Below are positions 49,330-62,820 of a stretch of DNA of 64,000 nt, piece by piece (the stretch's first letter is position 1; every line of letters begins with the position of its first letter). The notes below the pieces were generated by a model. The model saw only the letters and a program-made list of their open reading frames with translations, was not told where the DNA came from and made no database searches. The stretch is from assembly GCF_019399895.1 (NCBI RefSeq), contig NC_091880.1, forward strand, positions 2,170,001 through 2,234,000, in the 5' to 3' direction. The translations under genes were made by a program, and so were the position numbers. The DNA is from Cardiocondyla obscurior. Its lineage: Eukaryota > Arthropoda > Insecta > Hymenoptera > Formicidae.

Positions 49330-52300
49330 GTAAGTTACGAAAACGGCATTTCCTAGCACAATTTTTGACGGCGCTTCTCGCGCACTTATATTATCACAAC
49401 CATCGCTTACACTTTTATCGCGACAGAGATGGTCCCATGGCGATAATGGGGTCGAGATTGCGCGATAACGGGGGGGAAGAGAAAGAGTTAGGGGGGATGT
49501 AATTAAACTTGTCGCTGACTCTTTATATGGGAGGAGGCCAAATGGGTGGGAAAAGAGTTCGAAGTGCCAAAAAGAGAAGCTTCGGGGTATCGGTGAGTCC
49601 GCCGGCGCGGATTTTTCTCTAAAAATATATCCGAGAGAGGTGACGGGCGCAACACGTTGGGCGCTTATCCGGCATGTTGCGTCAAAGGATACGCGAAAAG
49701 TGCTAAATCCCGACGGAACGTTCGTGATAGGTAAATGTACATTAGAAAGGTGGGTCTCGTCTCTCGTGAAATACTTGAAAAATCGAAAGTCGCCCGCCTC
49801 GGGCGGCCGCCGGATGCTGGGCTTGTCGGGGAACGGCCCGTGTTACGACTGCCCGTTGGAAAACAACTCTCGGCGATTTCCGTTCAAAGAGTTTACACTG
49901 CAGATCCGTTGGCCGTCAGCGCGACGTTTTTATTAGCCCCGTACATGTCCGGGATAAAGTTTGCCGTCGGTCTCGCAGCCGAATCAATTTCGCCCGGATT
50001 TTCTCGTGCAGGATATCGGAGTTATTTATACGGAAATCGTCAGCCGCGCGCTCCTCGATTTTTATCGCCGGGCTCGCGAGAGCGATCGGATCGCCGCGGT
50101 CCAGCCAGCCCATTTTATCTTGAACAGCGTTCGCGTTCGCGGCAGACCTCCCGGTTTCGACGCCCGGGCTGAATAAACGCAGTCTTGTTTCCCGATTGCA
50201 TTACTAGGCGATGGTCAACCCGCGATAGTCGACCTCCTCGGAAATGTTTATCGAAATCCGCCGTGTTATGTGCGAGAGAGCCGCGCTCCTCCGTTCTCTC
50301 GGTCGTTAGCTCGACGATTTTATTACACGCTTACGCTTAGTCTAATGCGCTCATCTCGTGACCTCAGCTTAGACTTTGCTATCTGCATGCCGCAGTGAGT
50401 ACTCGGACTAAGTTTCAAAAACGACGAGTGCAAGGGCATCTTTGGTGGAATTTAGTAGCAAAGTTACATCTTCTGTTCGGTTCATATACTCTTTTATTAT
50501 AATTATACATATAGAATTAGAACAAACAGAGGAAACAATCTGTCTCAAACTCGGGATTCCTCGTCTTCAATTCTAGCCATCTTCACCAGAGCTTCTATTA
50601 CTAATTCCGATCGCTTCTATTGTTCATGATCTGATCGTAAACTATTCTGTTACCGACGTGGCTCTTTTTCCCTCGACCCAAATTTCTTACACATGCTAGC
50701 CTAGTGACTCATCGCGATGATCTGAGACGGGCAGAGGAGCAGAAAGGGCTGACCGTGGTCCAGGATCCGGTGTGCCTGAAGGGCTCAAGTCCACTCACCG
50801 CGTCTCACGCTCGAGAGGGTGGAAACGAGAACGCCCCGGGGCAGGAAGGGACGTTCGGTGACTTAGCGTTTGCGTAGGAAGGATATCCTCTGTCCTCCCA
50901 CTCGCGGCGAGACGTGATATTTGGATTTGCTCCTGCGGCAGGAACAAGCCGTGCCCGCCGGCTTTCATTTTCTCTGATGGCGAAGCCCGATAGACTTTGC
51001 AAGAATCCCTGCTCTCGCAGCACCGAGCTCCCTTGTCTCTCGTTCGATTAATTCCGTACTTCTCGGTTTTTAGAAAAAATCACGAAACCGCGGGAAAGAA
51101 TTTTTCTAAGTAAAGCCGCTATTTTGAAATAAATATTTTAGACTCCAAATTTAATATCCTAATTATTTAATAAAAATTACAAATTGTTAAGAATAAAAAA
51201 TTTAGACAGCTATCGTTATTACTATTATATTGAAAAGTATTTTTTGTTTCAAATGCACATTAATATTTGTCACGTATGACAAAATGCAGTCCGCGACAGA
51301 ACGGACGATCGTATTTCAATATAATAAATATGGGTGTCTGAAAAATATCGCAAGTAAATAATATAACGGGTTTGTTAGATCCGACGGTAACTTCTCAATT
51401 AATCACGGTGCGTCCTTGAGGCCTCGAAACCCTATTACCACCCACGGTTTTATTCTCCGAACCGCATTGTGATACGTTCTCGCGAGCGGCGATACTCATT
51501 AGTAAATCTCTATCCCGTGCGAGGTGGGCGGATGTGGACGGCGCGAAAAGGCAGGCCGCCGCAGAAGCCGCCGCTAGGTCCCTAGTTCTCAGAGAGGCCA
51601 CAACGGTCTTTCTCGCAGAATAAAAGACACGTAAAGCACGGGTTTCGTCTTTCTTCCTCTCGCCAGTCCGCGCTACCCTCGTATCCTCGTATTCTTCTTT
51701 CGGGTCCTTTCGTTCTCGACGTCGTCATATTTCCACATACCTACACAACGCATCTCCTTAGTGTGCCCGTGCAAGACTGCCAACGCGTGGTATTCTCGGC
51801 AACGAAGATGAGAAAGAAAGAGAGAGAAAAAGGGAGATACCGGTCGCGCGGCGCGGCTTTATGCATCGGCAACTTTAAATCACGGCCGGGAAATAACTTA
51901 CGTATGGATAGATAGTTATTACTATAAAGCTTATGTGGGACGTGCGTGCGCAGTTCGAGGACCTACAATCGACTCGCCTGACTAGCCGTCTGACCTCAGC
52001 TTCTTTCTCGCCTCTTTCGATTTTTCCTATCTTCATCTCCGCCGCCGCCATCTCCCCGCGCTCCTTAACGGAAAAGGTACATCTCTCGCGGCTGACCGTT
52101 ACTAATTCCTAGCTTGCCGCGTATCCCAATTACTTATTACGGCGCTGGATGACAAAGCATGGCAGATCGAAGAGTTACGAACGAATTTATCTATCGGCAG
52201 CGCCGGACAGATGTAACGTGGCCATTTCTTAGTAATTTCATGGTGCTCACCAATTTTTTCGCATTTTTTCGGCTGAAAATAAAGCTGTCGGCGTGCTAAT

Positions 52301-55300
52301 TACTCGCAACGTTATGTCGGCTTTAATTGGCTTGTTCGCACAATTAGTTAAGTCATTTTTAAGAACTGACAATTGCTTAAAACATATAGTTTTCAAAAGA
52401 AAAAAACTTATCACAGATTAAAAGTATAATTCTCAAAATAAATTAATTTCTTTTCGGTGCGTTTTTTTTTGCGACTTAAAATGCGATATCTCTGTGATAA
52501 CGAAGGCAAACAGTTATTTTTCGGCACATCGTGATTAACGCAATTTGTAAAACGTTATTCGCGCAAAACAAAGTTTGACCGGCAACGACGATCTCAAATG
52601 CAAAGCCACGTCAGGGCTCAGGTATGCGCGGCGGATTGTGAGAAGGCGGCGGGGTCTAAGTGGTCGAGTGGCAAAAGTGGTCGAAAGTGTCGTAAATTAA
52701 TGCTCCCGAGCAGAAGCACATCCTTTCCGCGATCTCTCTCCATCCAACGTTAGCACGACGCGGGCCAAAATATTAATCGGAATTATTCCGCGCTCAGGAA
52801 ATGAAAGGATAACGAGGATCGATCCGCGGCAAGTGGCTCGTGGAAGAACATCTCCGTGAAAGCGATCGCAAACATTTTGTCTGATTTACGCGCGACGCGG
52901 GGAAACAAAGGGCGTAGGATGAAGGGAAGAAGTCACAGTCGAGAGGAAATGGCGAAATGGAGAGTAAGAGTGAGGAGCGGATGAGACGGGATCGACCGGT
53001 CGCCTCGCTGAATATCATTTTTTCCGCCCGAAAAGATCCTCCGCTCTTTCGTTCCGCGACCACCGTCAGATTTTTAAGAGCGCGGGGGAGGACGAAATCT
53101 CCCCTTTCTCCGTTTCCGCTTCTACGTGCCGACTGCGTGGCTCTCGCGATGCCAGACGCGTTAGTCGTCCTGTCGTTTGTCAACCTCGTTGAGAGATCTC
53201 GCTTAGGGGACGGCTTCCCCTTCGTTCCCTCTATTTTTTCTCTTCCCCCTCGCGTTGTCGACGACCGCGTTGTCGTCGATGAGAGGCTTACGCGATGATG
53301 CTCTTCTCCCTAGTCGAGCGCGAAAGACGGCGACGAAAAAAAAGATCCGCCGTGGCTTGATCCGCGCGAGCGAGAACGCCGTCGTGAAATCGCGGGGATC
53401 TGCTTCAGATTCGCAACTTCTTTCGGAATCAAATTGCGCGTGGAAAGCGTGAGGGGAGCGTTCGAGTTTTCGTTGCTTCGATATGATTTATAACTGCGAG
53501 TTTTGCGTAATCGATTGTAGCTTCTGACGGGATTCTCCGAAGAAAGGGAAAAAAAAAATAAAATCTTTCACGAGTGAATTCCTGCGCGTCGCGGAATACA
53601 AATGCCGCTTCTGAAAACGTATTTCTCGCTTCGACAATAAATTTAATTTCCGTCACGCACGACATTTTTCTTATTGGAAAAATTGCGCGCGCTATAAGTT
53701 ACGTGTTTAAGATATTTTAAATACATGGCCACATCCAGCGCGATAAACAAAAAAAGCCGGCGAACTTTGACAAAAGGCGCGTCCACCAGAAAAACCGCAG
53801 CTGCGAGATCGCGAGAGAAAAATAAACTGTGGTGCAAGATAAAGCAACTTCGGATTCGCTTTTTTTTCCATTCTAGAAGCCAAATTTTAGCCGACTGGAT
53901 ATTCCGGCCGTAACCGATAAAGAATGGATCGACTTTAGAAAGCGAGAACCGGTTGCGTTCGCGAAATTTATCGTTCGATAGATAGAAAGTTAAAAAGGGA
54001 AGAAAACGTGCAGAAGCTTATTTAATTGTCAAATATAGCGCGGTATGTCCCAAGTGAAAGGGAAGAATTCTAATTTCCGTAGACGTTAGACGAGGTAATG
54101 ATGTTCCGCTCTAACGAGACCATGAGGCGAGCATACGCGAGAAGTCAGACGTGTTATTGGAAGCTGTGCATCTGGAAATGTGAATCATCTGCGCGAACGA
54201 AATAGTAATTTGTATTTCAAAATTGGGGCGGGACGTAAAGGCCTAAAAACGCCTTATTAATATTTTATGTAAAACATAATTTAAAAGAAACATATTTTTT
54301 ATATATATAAATAATTATAATTACCAAATGTACGTCACTGTTCTCGTTGAATTTTTACGACGGCCGCAGCCGGTCGGGTTGATTTAAGTTCCCAGTTGTG
54401 CGTTCGATAAATTAATACTTTCACATGTCCGCGAACAAGGACCCCGGCCGCGAGCGTGATAAATCGGAAAAGTCTCGGGGAGTACCAGTCTTTTATCTAA
54501 ATGCCTTATTAAGCGTTGCCCACGCGTCCGCGTTTCGACTTCTAATTTATGAAAGATGCCCGGTGCTAATGCGCTTCTACGTACGTCGACCGGACATTTC
54601 CGACGGGTAGATTTTATCCCGTAGCCGGGGACGTGCCGCGGGGGTTTACACGGGAGAACCTGGCGCGACGAGGGGAACCCCGAAGTGTAGAATAAATTAT
54701 GAAAATACCGAATGTCAGGAGTGATCAAAGGCGGCCGCGCCTCATTGTGCGTGTCAGCTCGACTGTTTAGCGCCCGTAAGCAGGCGTTGGAAAATAAAGT
54801 AATACGAGCCGACATGGGAGCGAGAATAATGTCGCGCAGACGGAACGATAAAAAAAAAGCCGACGGTTGAGCAAAGTGTGATGCACTCGTGATTAATTAT
54901 CGGCGAGATCGCTTATTAGAGTCGTCGACGATATTTTCACACGCTGACGCACGTGCGCCAACATATTCACACGTATTTAAGATCAGCTTCACGGAATAAA
55001 TATCTTCGTGACGCAACTGTAATTTTATCGGAGGTATACCGCGATGTAAAAAACACTCGGGGGGGAAAGTTTACTATCGCGCATCGGCGGACACAATGAC
55101 GTACATTCTGGCTGAATGAACGGGAACCACGAAAAGACATGGGAACTGTCGGGCTCTCTTGCGGCGCGCCGTGTTTACTTTGGCGTGTCTGAAACGGAAC
55201 GCTACTCCGTCCACGGCCCGTACAGATCTGTTTCCTAAACAACGGATCTCGAAATGAATCTACAAGATGACAGACCACACGCAATCGGCATCATGGGGCG

Positions 55301-56881
55301 CCGCGTCCGGCGTAGCAGTACGAGTTTCGTTGAGGGCTCGTCTCGGTCTCGAAGTTGCGTCTCGGTTTAGGCCCCACGGGGAACGTGTTTCCTCCCGAGC
55401 CGTACTTAAATTCGTAGCAGCCGTAAAAATAAAGATCCCGGGTCTGGATCCGACGCGCGATCACTAATCTCTCTCTTTCTCTCTCTCTCGATCCCGATTT
55501 TTCTCAGAAGCGACGAGCAGGCGGTATCCTGCACCGGTTAGACGAAAAAGAGCGCGAATAAAGGTACGTCGCGACGGGGAGTCCGAAGCTCTCGAACCGG
55601 AATTTGATACGGAAAGGATTTCTGCCGTTTCGATTGGCCGGATTCGTTTCCATTCGATCTCCCATCCGATGAAATTTGTTACAAGATAATTGCGAGAGCC
55701 GTGACAGACTAGGCACACAGAGGTTCGATTCTATTGTCCAATTTCATTCGGGTGATTGTATTATTTTTATGTTTTTGGCAAATGAATTATAAAGAACACT
55801 CGAATAATTATTTATTTATAAAGCTTTAAAAAGGCGAATGTGTTATATTATTAAGGTAACGTGCGAGATTAATGCGCGATTAATTTATAAAAATTAATTA
55901 AAAACATTTTTCATGTAAAGATTATGAAACTGTTATAAACGTTTAGCATTAACAAAATCGAAATTAAAACGTTGAAATTGGCCCACATTCGCTGTCTATT
56001 CATATTTTTTATACTTTATAATAACGTAACCTTTTACCGTCTATAAAACCGAATCAACGTACTACACGCAATTCTTTACGCACCTCCAAAATCTTTTTTA
56101 GAAAACTATTCTCGCGGTCGAAGAGATGCAATTTATTATCCAGCTATCGTGAAATAAATTGCTGCTTCGCGGCTTTTATTCATCCACTTTGTGCACGATA
56201 CTGTCGACTGTTAGAGTGCAATCGCGGCTTTTCTCGAAGACATAGGATCCATCTATACGCGGCACCGCCTCCATCTCCCGCTCGCCTATTAATTGTTCAA
56301 TGCAACGTGGGCGGCAACCGCGCTGTACTAATTACCTCACGGAGATAGCACTGGAATAATTCGTGCGCCGTACCTAGAGACTGTGGGATCTTTCCGTTAC
56401 GTAGACCGCGAGAGAAAACGAGGATGGCTCCGGTCGCGGCGCGAGAGGGATCAGGGATCGACCTTTGGCCGCTAATCGTGCGAGACACTGACAAAGTTTC
56501 GTCAGTGTCAGAGCCGGGGCTTTCTGATACTTCGCGGAGAGAGGCTCGTCCTCGTTGGCGTCGTGACGCCCGTGACTGATCGCACTCGTAAAAGTTGACT
56601 TCCTCCCCGTCGAGAGAGGTGCTGTGATCGTTGCAGGAAATCCGGCTCGCGCGCGAGGGCCGTTCCTCATAAGAATGGAAACGTGCCTCTGCCGGGAATT
56701 TCGATTTTCTCTCGTCAAGTAGAACCGCGAGAAACTGTGCCTCGAGCGAAAATAATATATAATCCAGACCCGCACACGTAATGCTAGTCTTGGAATAATT
56801 TTTATCTTAATTTTTTTTTTTATAAGGCATTGTTCCTTATTCGCACTTTGTTTTACTTATTAAGTTCTGGAAATAACTTAC

Positions 56882-56977
56882 GGTGTATTCGAAATATTTA
56901 GACAAGTAGTCAACCGCTTCATTCCACGGGGGTTTAGTTCTACGAAAAAGCCATTCGCCAACGAATGCCTCGCATTT
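56882..56977 (-). other. Candidate 96-nt exon, minus strand
   Basis: On the - strand TGCCAG precedes AAATGCGAG at 56,977 and the segment ends at TACACC|GTAAGT (donor at 56,881-56,876). The 96 nt are exactly 32 codons in phase 0: it starts KCEAFVGEWLFRRTKPPWNE and continues AVDYLSKYFEYT. The composition is balanced and unlike the arginine/serine-rich chance frames. The frame also reads on through the donor for 15 codons to a TAA (56,837-56,839), so a terminal exon is possible. The acceptor's pyrimidine tract is poor. I recognise no domain and found no partner exons. Confidence 0.28.
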
Positions 56978-59900
56978 CTGGCACACGCAACGTGAAATTG
57001 GTATCTCGTGCCAGACGCATATGCGTGATTCTAATAGACGTCGAGACGTGGGTATCATTCAGTCGCGAATGCGAGATAGACAAAACAAAGTATAACTCGG
57101 TCAAATCCCAGCGCATTACAGCTGCGTTCCGCATCGCGAGTCCTCGTAAAATAATAAGAACCCATTGAAGTAAATTTCTTAATATACGAGAGAATAAAAC
57201 CTCCACTTTACAATAGACGGAAGGGAAGATTTCTGGGAAAGAAAAAATACGGAATTAAATTAAATTATAAAACTTATTTGTAATAATCACCGTTTCGCAA
57301 ATCATTATTTTCAATTCAGAAGTTTTTCGCCTAGACACGAAATTTATTCACCTGCGCGGTCGCGTCGGAAGACGTTAATTTAACGTAGACGCCGACAGGC
57401 GGGACGTTAGACGCAAGGAAAATAAACGTTGTCGGCGATACGTCAAGTCCGCATAAATCGTGCACTTTGACATTTTCGAGAGAAAGACTCGCGCCTTGAA
57501 AAATCGACGAGCTTGGCCCCCGAAACGTGGTTTCAGTTTCATAAATATTTAAACGCGAGTCTCGCGGCGTTCGAGATTATTAACGTATGCGAAATGACGG
57601 GATATTTGTTTTCGAGCGAGACAAGTCCGCGTTTGGAAGCTCTTTAAATAAAACGCTTCTCACCTGCACCCTTGCTTCACGCATCGCGTAACTTGCGAGC
57701 GGCGAAGGCGCGACTCGCTCACAGCATTATGTAAATAAGTAGTTGCGTATCCTTGGTCTAATCGGAGCTAAAGATCCGGAGGACGGGGCGCCGAAAGCCG
57801 GGCCAGCGCCCGCTGATCGGAATCGCCTTTATCGCATTTGTTTAATAGCACGTCTCGCGCCCGAGCGGATATCGCTTTCGCATGGCCGGTAGCTGATTCG
57901 CATCCCCCTTAATCTGCCTCATTCGGCCTCTTCCGAATCAACAAACAGCAAAGTGTTTCACGGCGAGTCTAACCGCGTGGGCCGCCGCGAGCAATAGTAT
58001 AATGTATGAGGGTTCGCGCATCACGACGTTGCATCGTATAATTAGAACGCACGCACGTCTTCGCGATCGCGGCGCATTTCAAAAGTTTTCGCGGCGCGCT
58101 AAACGTTCCCGTTTAATTGAATCGAATCTGGTTCGGATCAGGTGATCGATTACAGGTCCGACGAAAGCGACAGTCGCGGGAGTCAATCGACAGGTGGAGA
58201 GAGGAGTTGCGTAGAGTCGCCGTGGTCGCCGTGTTCGGCACTCATTAGCCTAATCGCCTTCATTACGCGAAATTAATATGCAAATACGCAGATGCGCGGT
58301 GTTATTTATAACGCGCCGTGGAATAGGGATAACGGGCCGGTGCCGCCGGCATACTTGGCGCGCGACATGTCACCCAATTAATTATCCGCCACGCAATTCT
58401 CGGCTCATACTCGGCGAAGTTAACGGAGCCTTAACGAGAGTCTCTCTTTACCCCGTTGCCCCCGCGCTCGCTCTCGCAGCTACGGCCGCCGATGCATCGT
58501 GAGGCTCGTGGCGGTCGGGAGGCCGGGACCAGATTAGAGAAACTAGACACGAAGATTTCGGTCACGCTTGCGGGAAGGGAAAAAAAAATAACAACGTCTT
58601 CCGAGGGCCGAGCTGGCACACTTGATATTATAATTTTTTGCCGCCCGCTGCAATCTCCAAGGCGAATATTAACGCCGCGTTGGGCAACGAGGCTAATTAC
58701 AACGTACACGTAATGATCTCGAAGGAGGTTACGTAACTATTAATTAAAGTAATACATTACACGTGTCGAGCGGTGTTTTCTCACCATAAATACGTGTTAG
58801 TCCTAGATTAATCAAACTTTTCGACGTAAGTATGATCGCTGGCTTCGAGAACATAGCCCACGTTCGGACGCGTTTAAATTCCCATGCGGTGCCGAATAAT
58901 GCGTCGATACGAATCGGCACAGCGCGCACTCTCGCGAGAGTTATAAAACGAACGCGAGGAAAATGCGAATTGCATTATTACAGCGGGAGTATAAAGCATG
59001 CGGGTAAACATATGTAAAATCGGCTCGGGAAGAAGGAAACCGGTATGCTCGCGGTCGAATCAGATGCTACGAATTCAAAGCCGTGCGAATGTTATTCATC
59101 AATTTTCAGCCGTCGAAAAATGGCGTGGTTGTGACGACAATAGCGAATAGTTTGTTAAGAATTAATGTTTATGCAGTATTTAAATATAATCGTAGGATCA
59201 GGAAAAAAAAAATTAGAGGAGATAGTCCTCCACGAATCACCCAGCGCATCTTCCAGCGTTATTAATTACCCTCCATACCTGCGCGGGACTTGTCAATTAG
59301 CAGCGTGCCACGGAATGCCCGGAATATTGCTTCTCGAGGATCGCTCGATCGCGCGTAATGCCGCTGACGTTTGAGTTGCTGCACACCGTACGTTCGCGCG
59401 GGGCAGTACGAAGCGTAAAATCGTGAGACGCGCGACTTGTTCACGGGCAAATCCTCTTAACGATAACTACTAATTAGGTGAAACAAACTTGTTTGCGATA
59501 TCGTAAGGAGCTTCTCTGCGGAAACCCTGGTTCCCCGGCTCACGTAAACGAGTTAGTTTATCGACAGGCTCCGTCGACAACTCGCGATCGTGAACGTCAT
59601 CTGACCTAACAGCGGAGTTTCGGTCTCCGTCAGCGAACGAACGGCGATGGCTTGGCGCGCTGAATGCCTTCCTATTCGTCTGAATAACAGCCAACACATA
59701 ACATAACACCTCGGGAACAGCCGGCCATTGAGCAGCAGTACTATATTGTCCCTCGTTACAATAGGTCACTGAGCGCACTTTGAATAACGCATGCCCCGGC
59801 CCATACAACTCTTTATGAGACAGAACCTCTTTTTCTTCGCCGTCGGCTCGCGTACGTCCTCCATATTAAATTTTTTTTCCCCCGGGAACCGTCAAAGAGC

Positions 59901-60875
59901 GTGGATACCGGTGACGAGATAGCGATCCGCGAACTCGTTCTCTTCTCATATTAATTATCCCGCGAATATTTTCTTTTTTCCACCCCTGCGGTCCTTTATT
60001 CCTTTGCCATGAAAAGCAATAAAACAGGTAAAAATTTGTCGGTGAAATATTACATGGATTAAGAGGATCGTTACGAATTGCGTTTCTATTTTAATGAATG
60101 TTATTAATATTTTGCTATCATTATTGCGATACAAAAGACAAAAATTGTCAAATTGACTCGCGCATTAATTATTGACAGATTGTCCGTCCGAATTTATCTA
60201 ATTCAAGATAGAAGTTTGTTATCGGCTTATATCAACTTTACTTTATCGTTTGTTCGTTAATATAATCCCGTGCAATTTTAAGCTGCGAAGTGAAGCGTTC
60301 GACTTTTTGAAAATCTTAGTCGGGGAAAGCTGATATCTAGAATTCCGCGGGATCGTTCAGGAACACTTCCGCCTCGGGCGCTGTAAACGACTTCTGTAAT
60401 CAGTTTCCCGCCGTTAGGCGAAGAATCATCTAAGTTAATAAGTGGAAAAACGAATGGAAGGAGGTTCACTTAGAGGCACGAAACGCTCTTTAAAGGAAGC
60501 AGGAACCGCGTTAACGCATGCGCCGAGTATTCTCGCGAGTGTAGAAGGTAGATCTATTGATAATGTCCCTCGCCTGTTCTCGCGTCCCCGTCGTAAGGGC
60601 TCGCTCATAGTTCACGGATGTTAACCAACTGGAAAATAAGGGAGACTCGCTCGGACCGTCGAAGAATGAAACGAGAGGCACGGTGCGAACGCGCCGCAAG
60701 AACTTCGAGGCTAAACACACTCTCTTTCTCTTTTTCTCTCACGATCTCTCCACTTTCTGTTCATCTTCCTTCGTCGGAGTTAGAAACGATTATCATCCAA
60801 TCATCCTTGCCTTTTTTTACACCGTCTTGTAATTATTGATTCTATTATTATCAATTTTAACGGGCTCGCGACTGG

Positions 60876-60899
60876 TTTTTTTTTTTTTTTTTTTTTTTT
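60876..60899. repeat. 24-nt T run
   Basis: An uninterrupted T tract at the start of an AT-rich block. No target-site duplication or retroposon body was recognised beside it. Confidence 0.9.
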
Positions 60900-61080
60900 A
60901 ATTTCAAAAGATATGCCGTTTGTAATTACGTAACGTCGTAACTGTTGCTTTCTAAAGAATGTTACTGTGTTCGAAAAATATTGTGAAGAGGATTTGAAAG
61001 CGCGGGTTTGAATTCGAGAACAGGTTTAAATAACTATTCCTTCTTTTTAATTTTATTAGACATTATAAAACGTCATGCGT

Positions 61081-61139
61081 GAAGGGTCAACTACTGGTGG
61101 CAATCACTGTACATTTTTTAGGATAGTGGTTGACCCCTC
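61081..61139. repeat. Hairpin, 15-bp arms and 29-nt loop
   Basis: The left arm GAAGGGTCAACTACT (61,081-61,095) pairs with the right arm AGTGGTTGACCCCTC (61,125-61,139). Thirteen of 15 positions are Watson-Crick pairs and two are A/C mismatches. It lies in an AT-rich block. It could be a remnant of a small inverted-repeat element. As a microRNA precursor the stem is short, and neither arm matches a microRNA I know. Confidence 0.6.
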
Positions 61140-62820
61140 GGTATGATGTTCATATTATTCAATTTAATAACGTTTATCATATAATGTGTTCAATTGAATA
61201 ATCTTTTGAATTTTAAAACGTTTAATAATTGTTTCACAATATAAAATTATAATATTATATTTTCCCGCAAACGATAACATGCAATACCAATGCAAAAAAA
61301 AATTACTCGTAATGTTTGTAATATGATGACGTATTGCGTTTAACGTAACAAATAAGCTGCGTAGCTTTTCACATTTCAAAGTGTCTGATAATTATTTTCC
61401 CCGAATGCGAAATTATTATATTTTCGCAAATGGAAAAGCAAAATATTTATTGCGAAAAATGTACACATTTATCAAAACCGTCAAAATTGTTTCCCAAATT
61501 GACACTTAGCCGTCGTTACGAAGAAACAACAAAGAGACTGTGCAACATACTTTCGAAAACTCAGTTCAAAATTTAATTTCGCGTGCGCATTCAGCTCCCT
61601 TGATATATAGTACCGGAAATACAAAGTTCGCAAGCTTCAAAACCCGGCTCGTGGTTGAAAAGCTGGCAATTAATGGATGCTATACTGAAGGCAAGCAGAA
61701 GCTTATAATGCAGGTGTCTATGGTTTTCCCGCGCTCGTGATAGGCATCTCTTGTGCACTTTTATGTACTATCACGTATACACTCGGTATCTATTCTGGGT
61801 ATCTACGTAGATATTTAGTATATGTCGTCTAGTACACAGATTCGTTTGTACATCCTACACCGGGTGACGTTAAAATCATTATTTAGTTCGAAGCAGACTA
61901 TCTTCTCCCTTTTTTTTTCTGTCGTTTACAATAATAATATAAATTTTAATCTTATACATAATTTCATTTAAAACTAATGACGAAAACCGCGCGAGTTCAA
62001 ACTCGACTCGAATGTTCGCCGTAAAAGGGAATTTATCAGCGCGGGTAACTCATACGCTCATGTGATTTATCGGTGCGGCTAAATTAGCGGCCGGTTAATT
62101 AGTGTGCGACCGCAAAACGAAACTGGGCGCGAAAGCCGGCGTGTTTTTGAGAGGCGAGATCGAGTGACCGATGACACGTGTCACGACAAGTCAACGCGGA
62201 TAAAACGCACGCGGGAATTACGTAACACAACAACACCCGTGTAAATTTCTCAAATTTTACTCTCATTGTTTAAAAACGATTGAATTTTTAATTCGGAGTA
62301 AAACGAAGTAATTGCCATTGATATCATACATGCAATCGAACGTACGTTACATAGTTTCTGCAAATGTAAATGGCAAAAGTGTGTCCGACTCCCGTTATTA
62401 TTACGTTTCTTTCCCGCGGTGAGATATCGTTTCTGGCATCGATGTGCGTCCCGGGTTCGCTCGAGCGTTACACATATATAAAATCGACTTATTCTCTCCC
62501 AACGGCAACTGTTGTTTGCGCATTACCAGTCGCGCGGACCTATTACGGTAAATCAGCACTCCCACTCGTGGTATGCCGGGACATCCAGCGCCTCGCGTTT
62601 ATTTATTTCATCACGTCGCGCGGCGAGAAATCTCGCCCTCGCGGGAGGGAAAAGGGGGATTGAGAGAGTTACACCTGTACGAAGCCTGCTAATGAGAATC
62701 CCCGCGATCACCTCGCGACGATAGATCGCTTGAGCTCGCGATCGTTCGCGCACCACCGTCGTCGCCGAATATTATTAAAGACGTTTAACAGCTTGTAGTC
62801 CCGACGTCGAGGCCTCACGT

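Noticed and set aside
50370..50401. 27-nt microexon between CTCAG and GTGAGT
   Set aside because: Its phase after the 49,329 donor gives an immediate stop and the acceptor tract is weak.
53643..53913. Opposed frames, one lysine/arginine-rich and one hydrophobic
   Set aside because: They are complements of each other, with no splice sites, domain or other support.
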